Assembly: GCA_019787685.1 (NCBI GenBank)
Contig: JAHNUO010000010.1
Span: 806,001-870,000 of the forward strand
Source: Chiua virens
Taxonomy: Eukaryota; Basidiomycota; Agaricomycetes; Boletales; Boletaceae
Reading direction: 5' to 3'
DNA length: 64,000 nucleotides
The stretch's first letter is position 1. Every line of letters starts with the position of its first letter. Shown piece by piece: positions 59,301-64,000 of the stretch. The notes under the pieces are model-generated. The model had not been told where the DNA came from. It saw only the letters and a program-made list of their open reading frames with translations, and made no database searches. Position numbers and translations under genes: made by a program.

Positions 59301-62300
59301 AACGACAGCCGAGATGCCTCATTATGGGCCGAAGAAAAGCCTGCCTGTTTCGCAATCATGGGTTTCGTCAGAGGCAGCGTCCTACTGCGGAGGTGGGCTG
59401 AATAGAGATTACCGGGATGTGCGTTTTGCTGGCGAATAAGCTTTCCGGTGGCAGAAAATGAGGTTACGGCGATGAGAGGACCACAGTCGAGGTGTCGGCG
59501 GTCACTATTCCATGCGCCGCCCTGCTGTACGTGCTCCAAAAAGCTCGACATGAATGATGGCGCATATTCAGGAACGGCAGTCTCAACTTACATTGATGGT
59601 GGCAAACCGCCGCCAAGAAAATCCTATCCACGTCGCTTCGTGTGAAACGGGATCCCCAATCCCAATCTGGCGGCTGACGTCGATTCAGCTCTCGGTCGCC
59701 ACAACCCGAGGTTAGACACTGCGTCCCCGAGCTGTATCGACGGTTCCTTTAAACGCGGAAAGAACTTGGCTAGAGCCTGACAGTTCATGCTTCGTCCATC
59801 ACGTTGATCGGAAGTAAGTGATGGCGAGAGGGCGCGCCCATGTCAATGTATGGCCATGCTGTGCGATATCATCAAAGGTGCGAATGATGTCCATATCAGT
59901 CTTGCGACGGGCCCAGGTCATAAATGCTTACCAGTCAGATCGCCGACGAACCACCATCGAAGTGGGTGCAACATGAACAAATCACGAGCCACGAACGCGC
60001 GGAGACAGGGAATGAAGTGGAAAAAGCGGCCACTTTAGACGACCCGCAGGATTCGAAAATCCTGTGCAAGTCCGAGTGGTCGTTATCGGCGGAGAGAAGC
60101 GCGCCCAGCTTCCCCGTTCATTAAACCGGGATAAAAAGAAAATCACAACACGCGTTTTCTTGTCGCCTGGTCGTAACGTGAGCGGTTCTTGTGTCAGGGA
60201 GAAGGTGATATATTGGCTTGGTTTATGTATTAGGATACGCGACAAGGGTGCTTACTTACGCTGACTGAGAGTGAAACAAGACACAGTGAGTAAGTAGGGA
60301 AAATGGCCGCCAATGTTAGCGCGCCACGCTCAGGCACCAGCAGGTAATGGATTCAGACGGCCCGAGGACTGGGGCGGCGGTGGCGCTCACCACCCTAGTG
60401 GAAGCCACCATTGAAAGTATTTGCTCGCGACAACTCCTAAGGGTGCACTGTGGGGTACGATCGTACTGTAACAGCCAGTATTACTGCAACTACAGCATGC
60501 TACATATGAGAACTTCAAAGAACGGACGTTTTTGCGAGTCAGTTGTTAGAGACCTTTCCCAGGGTAATGCTTAGCAACGTGTGCCGCCAAAAGATCCCGA
60601 AAAGGGCCGTCACGGGGGACGGGCGCTGTGCCAATCCGCTCCCGTGCGACCAACTGGCTCACTCGTCCTGCCAGTGGGCTACTGCTGTCACTGGAAGTCT
60701 AGAACTGAACCCCATGCTTCAAGCGCTACGTCATGACGTGAACTCTTTCAAACGTACGTAGCCGCGACCCTTGCATGACTGACTAGCTGTAAAGCTTGTA
60801 AAGTTGCCACGTCAACTTTGTGTCAGGTTCATCCTGCTATGTATGAACGTGATCCGGATTTCCATGCGTTCTGGACACTCGATGAGTTACTGAGTACTCG
60901 CTGGCATTTTGACACGATTAGTCAACTGATTGACGCTATGCCTTTGGAGCGTGATCGCCCAGCATGTCGACGTAGGTGTCACATCACTAGCACTGACTAC
61001 GGTATCGAGGCCCGAGCATCACTTTCGCGACGTTTTGAAACGTATTTCCGGTACCGATCACCAGCCCTAGTCCCCTAGCGTAACTCCCAGCCCGTCTTCT
61101 ACCGTGATCGAGAACGGCCCTCAAACTGTCATCGATCAAACGGCAAATGTCTTGTCATTGGGAGATTTTCCGTTTATTGCAGCCAAGTCCCACGTCCCTG
61201 TGCGATATGCCACCATTGTCACTCACTTGAGCCTGGGCTAACGCCGATGGGTATCTGGGAGTGCCGTGGAATTGTGCAACAGCCTCTGAACACGACCAAG
61301 CCAATTCGGTTTGGCCTGTCATTCACGCAACGGACGTTTTGTACCGCATCCTCATAATTCATGATGGAGAGTTAATACCGTGTAGAAAGAAGCCGGGGAC
61401 GCTCCCATGACTTGGTCCGATAGCGAGATAATGAGTTACCGGTCCAATTCTCCGAGGAACATACGGTACCTGGGGCTGTGCGGAAAGAGGAAAGTTCGAA
61501 CGAACGTCATCCTCACCTTTTCATCTCTATACGCTGCTGTATGATGAAGCATGTCATGCGAGACCTATTTGACACTATATCAGAACACTGCCCGGTCTAT
61601 GTACAGCTAATATGAATACGAACGAGAAACACCGAACGATGGCGTCATGTGCACGGAGAGCGACTAGCGGATATCAAAGATAGAGAGCTGATCGGCCACC
61701 TGGGGATGTCAGAATCGGAGTTGGCCGGTGGAAGGATGCAGAAAACCGACCATCACCGTCCACCAATCGCACAATCAACAAAGGCCATCGGACAAGATCG
61801 TTGGTTTTGGGAAGGGGCAAGCAAGCAATCAGAGATAGTGGATAAAGGAAGGTGTTGTCCGGGATTCAGATATCGCGATGTCACACAAACGTTGGGCTAT
61901 GCCTTAGATCGGAAAAAGACAATACCAAGCCAAATACGGGAGGTTTCTTTGTATGTTTTCCGTACGTCCAAAGGCTTGAAACTCCCACCGAGTGCATATT
62001 TACGGCGCAGGTACGGCTATCAACAAATAAGTAGTCAATTCAAACGGGCGTACGGGTTCCCAGGTGCGGGAACCAGACCCTATCAGCGTCCCACTATTAA
62101 CTTTTCAGGCATTTCAGTCAAAATCGCCCAGTGCTACTTTCGTTACTGAATTAACAATCAAAGGGTTCAATCAGGTGATTCGGAAAGAAAAGGCAGCCCA
62201 GGTGTCAGGGCAAGATGTTGTGAGGGATTAAGGGCTTGCTTTGGGCAGGGTCTTAGTCGTTAGGAACGATACAACTTACGATCTGTAAGAACCGATGGGA

Positions 62301-63562
62301 TCGTGACCACCCGACGCTAAACATTCTCGGTTCCCAGTCACGTTGACGAGGTGCTTGAAAAGCGATGTGAGTGAGCTCCGTGGGGATCTCGTGTCGATTG
62401 ATTATCAACCACGGACGCCATATAACATGCCATGCCCTTGATTCCGTGTCTGAACGTAAAATCAGAATCGGACTGAACGAAAGTTCCACACCTACCTTGA
62501 TATGCGAGGCAGAAGCGAGGGGGCTTCAACTAATTCTAGAGTGACATGAACATCGTGAATTGGATGATTCTCCGCGCATGTGGGGTCTAGTCACGAGGCT
62601 GAGTTCAAAATAGGCAAGCAGTAGCTCGAAAGAGGATGACCTGAAACGGACTGAGTCACTCGTGGTGCATCGTGCGTTGGCAGACGAGTACGAGTGTATA
62701 CAAATTTATGTAGTTGTGCTGTTACTCTTCGGAAGTATGGGAACATTATGCGAAACCAACGTAGCGGAATAAACCTCGAAACGGACGGAAATGACATGCA
62801 CGGCCGAGAGAGTAATGGTTTTTTACAAGACACATGAAAAGCACAGGCGGTGTTGCGGTACATTCACGCTTGGCCAGTATTGTGGGGCGCGCAGCGTCGG
62901 GAATCCGAAACATCGGCACTCAGTAGAAATGGATTAGAAAGCACCGGGAGGAGCAGTACTACATAGCCGGAGCTTACGGATTCCAGGTCAGGGGAAAGGC
63001 CTGAGCGTCGATCCGGTTATATCGCACAACGATGGCTATTGCGTACTGGAACATAGACAGGGAGAATGGATAACTTGCTTGGGATGCGGTATGGGAGGGA
63101 ATTGAGCCGGTTCGGGGGCACTGGCAACGGTTTTTGGCATGACGCGGATCGCATCCGAGCTGACATGCTTCTTGTTGACAGATTTGGCGTAGCTGCGACT
63201 TTTTACCGGAGGTAATTGTCAACACATCTCCGGTGAAGGGGGCCTTTTGTTTCCTATGGGACGAGTATAAAAGAAGGAGGTGGAGGGCTCAGCAGATCCC
63301 TTGTCTGTGCGCACAAAGCTGTGGGTTAGCTGCACATCGCCCGCTCGATCCAACCGCAGAGAACGCGGTGTTTTCGATCACTACGCCTGGTGGATAACGA
63401 TATTTGTCAAAGGGATACCTTCTTCCGTCCTCGAGGCAGCAAGCGAAGGAGTGCACGCTGCAGTGAGACGTACTCAGTTTGTTCCCACGGTGAGTTTTCC
63501 ATTGAATGAATCACGGAGTACCCAATTATTTTGGCGGTGCCAATAATAATCAATTGATTAGT

Positions 63563-63578
63563 ACCGCGCCGGCGCGGT
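63563..63578. repeat. 16-bp perfect palindrome
   Basis: ACCGCGCCGGCGCGGT is its own reverse complement; a second palindrome AATCAATTGATT lies 3 bp away at 63548-63559. They are about 220 bp upstream of the ATG at 63795, so they may be protein-binding sites in that gene's promoter. Confidence 0.6.
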
Positions 63579-63680
63579 GGCCAGGTCCCAACACATGGCG
63601 TGCTGCTCGGTTGGTGGTTCGGCACGTTTGAATTATGTAATAATTTCATTTCAATTTTTATTTTTTTTGGTGAACCTTGT

Positions 63681-63794
63681 GCCGTTCTCAGGGACTCCCC
63701 TTCGAGACTTATATACTCATCTTTTCCTCACCAGTGCTTCCGAACGAACTCTAAGCCCCCCCCCCCCTTCGCTTGATCCCGCGCTACCTTTTCC
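63681..63794 (+). promoter_or_regulatory. Core promoter of the right-edge gene
   Basis: TATATA at 63710-63715, then a CT-rich leader with a run of 12 C (63756-63767) and a good start context (TTTTCCATGG). A T-rich tract (63650-63668) lies upstream. Confidence 0.55.
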
Positions 63795-64000
63795 ATGGCT
63801 GCTGTCCACGGTCCAGTTACTGCTAGCCATCCGTCGCCATTCAGGTCTGTCCACAACGTTTCACATCCTCGTTACCCCCAACCCCCGGTGCGTGCGATGG
63901 CCCACAAAGCTTTGTCGGTCCTTTTCTTATCCTCTTTTGCCAGGCACCGTCGACCAAACCTCCGTCGACACAGCCCACTTCGAGCCGTCAGGACCCTTTC
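63795..64000 (+). CDS. Start of an unidentified gene (cut by window edge)
   Basis: ATG at 63795 opens MAAVHGPVTASHPSPF. A likely 99-bp intron runs from GTCTGT (63845) to TTGCCAG (63943); the second exon is Ser/Pro/Arg-rich whichever frame is used and runs off the window. No family can be assigned from about 35 codons. The TATA box and CT-rich leader upstream make a real gene start likely. Confidence 0.45.
   Translation, partial: MAAVHGPVTASHPSPFRSVHNVSHPRYPQPPVRAMAHKALSVLFLSSFARHRRPNLRRHSPLRAVRTL

Larger units (their letters stand above)
52607..63680. other. 11 kb gene-poor region
   Basis: No gene can be named. Candidate remnants: minus 55898-56346, where AFRDEINVDSSTLVSKFRDM and LALWAVFIHQVQALDSSFNE look coding but lie in different frames; minus 58913-59551 (MSSFLEHVQQGGAWNS..., DDDDHDYDHLAARKAR, then a hydrophobic LFGVLKFTALMFHTTCLIAA); plus 57743-58207; plus 60818-61078 and a nearby in-frame stretch at 61087-61240 (IENGPQTVIDQTANVLSLGD). 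These may be exons of decayed or rapidly evolving genes. A TATAAAA at about 63267 precedes a 88-codon ORF at 63280. GC content is similar to the gene-rich part, so this is not simple AT-rich heterochromatin. Confidence 0.35.

Noticed and set aside
1..64000. CRISPR arrays, bacterial operons, prophage
   Set aside because: No regularly spaced repeats or ribosome-binding sites; the intron-rich genes show eukaryotic nuclear DNA.

Overview
The window looks like nuclear DNA of a basidiomycete fungus, most likely an Agaricomycete. Genes are split by many 45-60-bp introns, neighbours are close and lie on both strands, core promoters carry TATA boxes, and the families include typical mushroom ones (Plavaka transposon proteins, DUF6534 membrane proteins, sedolisins, CSC1/DUF221 channels). 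No species is claimed. All gene models are spliced by hand from GT/GC...AG signals and family expectation; none was checked by alignment.

Left edge (1-6.6 kb): the 5' end of a Ty3/gypsy-like retrotransposon (Gag start and 730-bp LTR, minus strand) has jumped into a decayed Plavaka-type transposon gene. An 847-bp element with ~50-bp terminal inverted repeats and TA flanks follows, then low-content sequence.

Metabolic core (6.6-22 kb): two tandem amidase genes flank a P-loop GTPase gene. Next come N-acetylglucosamine-6-phosphate deacetylase, an FSH1-type serine hydrolase and an NMN adenylyltransferase, all on the minus strand.

Housekeeping stretch (22-40 kb): a bZIP factor, a Pol X-family DNA polymerase with a Pol mu/TdT-like thumb motif, mitochondrial glutaryl-CoA dehydrogenase (15 exons, three GC-AG introns, an 8-nt micro-exon), a divergent pair (unknown probable mitochondrial protein and a DUF1279 protein), an IMPACT/YIH1-like protein and a CSC1/OSCA-type channel.

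Accessory stretch (40-50 kb): a DUF6534 membrane protein, then an AT-richer 4.7-kb block bounded by 61/63-bp direct repeats. The block holds an intact 5-TM protein gene, a candidate solo LTR and a sedolisin protease pseudogene split by a 612-bp solo LTR with a perfect 5-bp target duplication.

Right part (50-64 kb): a Nab2-like poly(A)-RNA-binding CCCH protein, about 11 kb with no recognisable gene, and the start of a further plus-strand gene at the edge.

A cross-cutting observation is that otherwise intact genes repeatedly carry a single extra base (at least six sites, all +1). This fits residual insertion errors of an assembly as well as real pseudogenisation. Nitrogen/amide and amino-sugar turnover (amidases, GlcNAc-6-P deacetylase), NAD synthesis and lysine/tryptophan catabolism (glutaryl-CoA dehydrogenase) are the recognisable metabolic roles. 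No dedicated secondary-metabolite or defence operon was seen.
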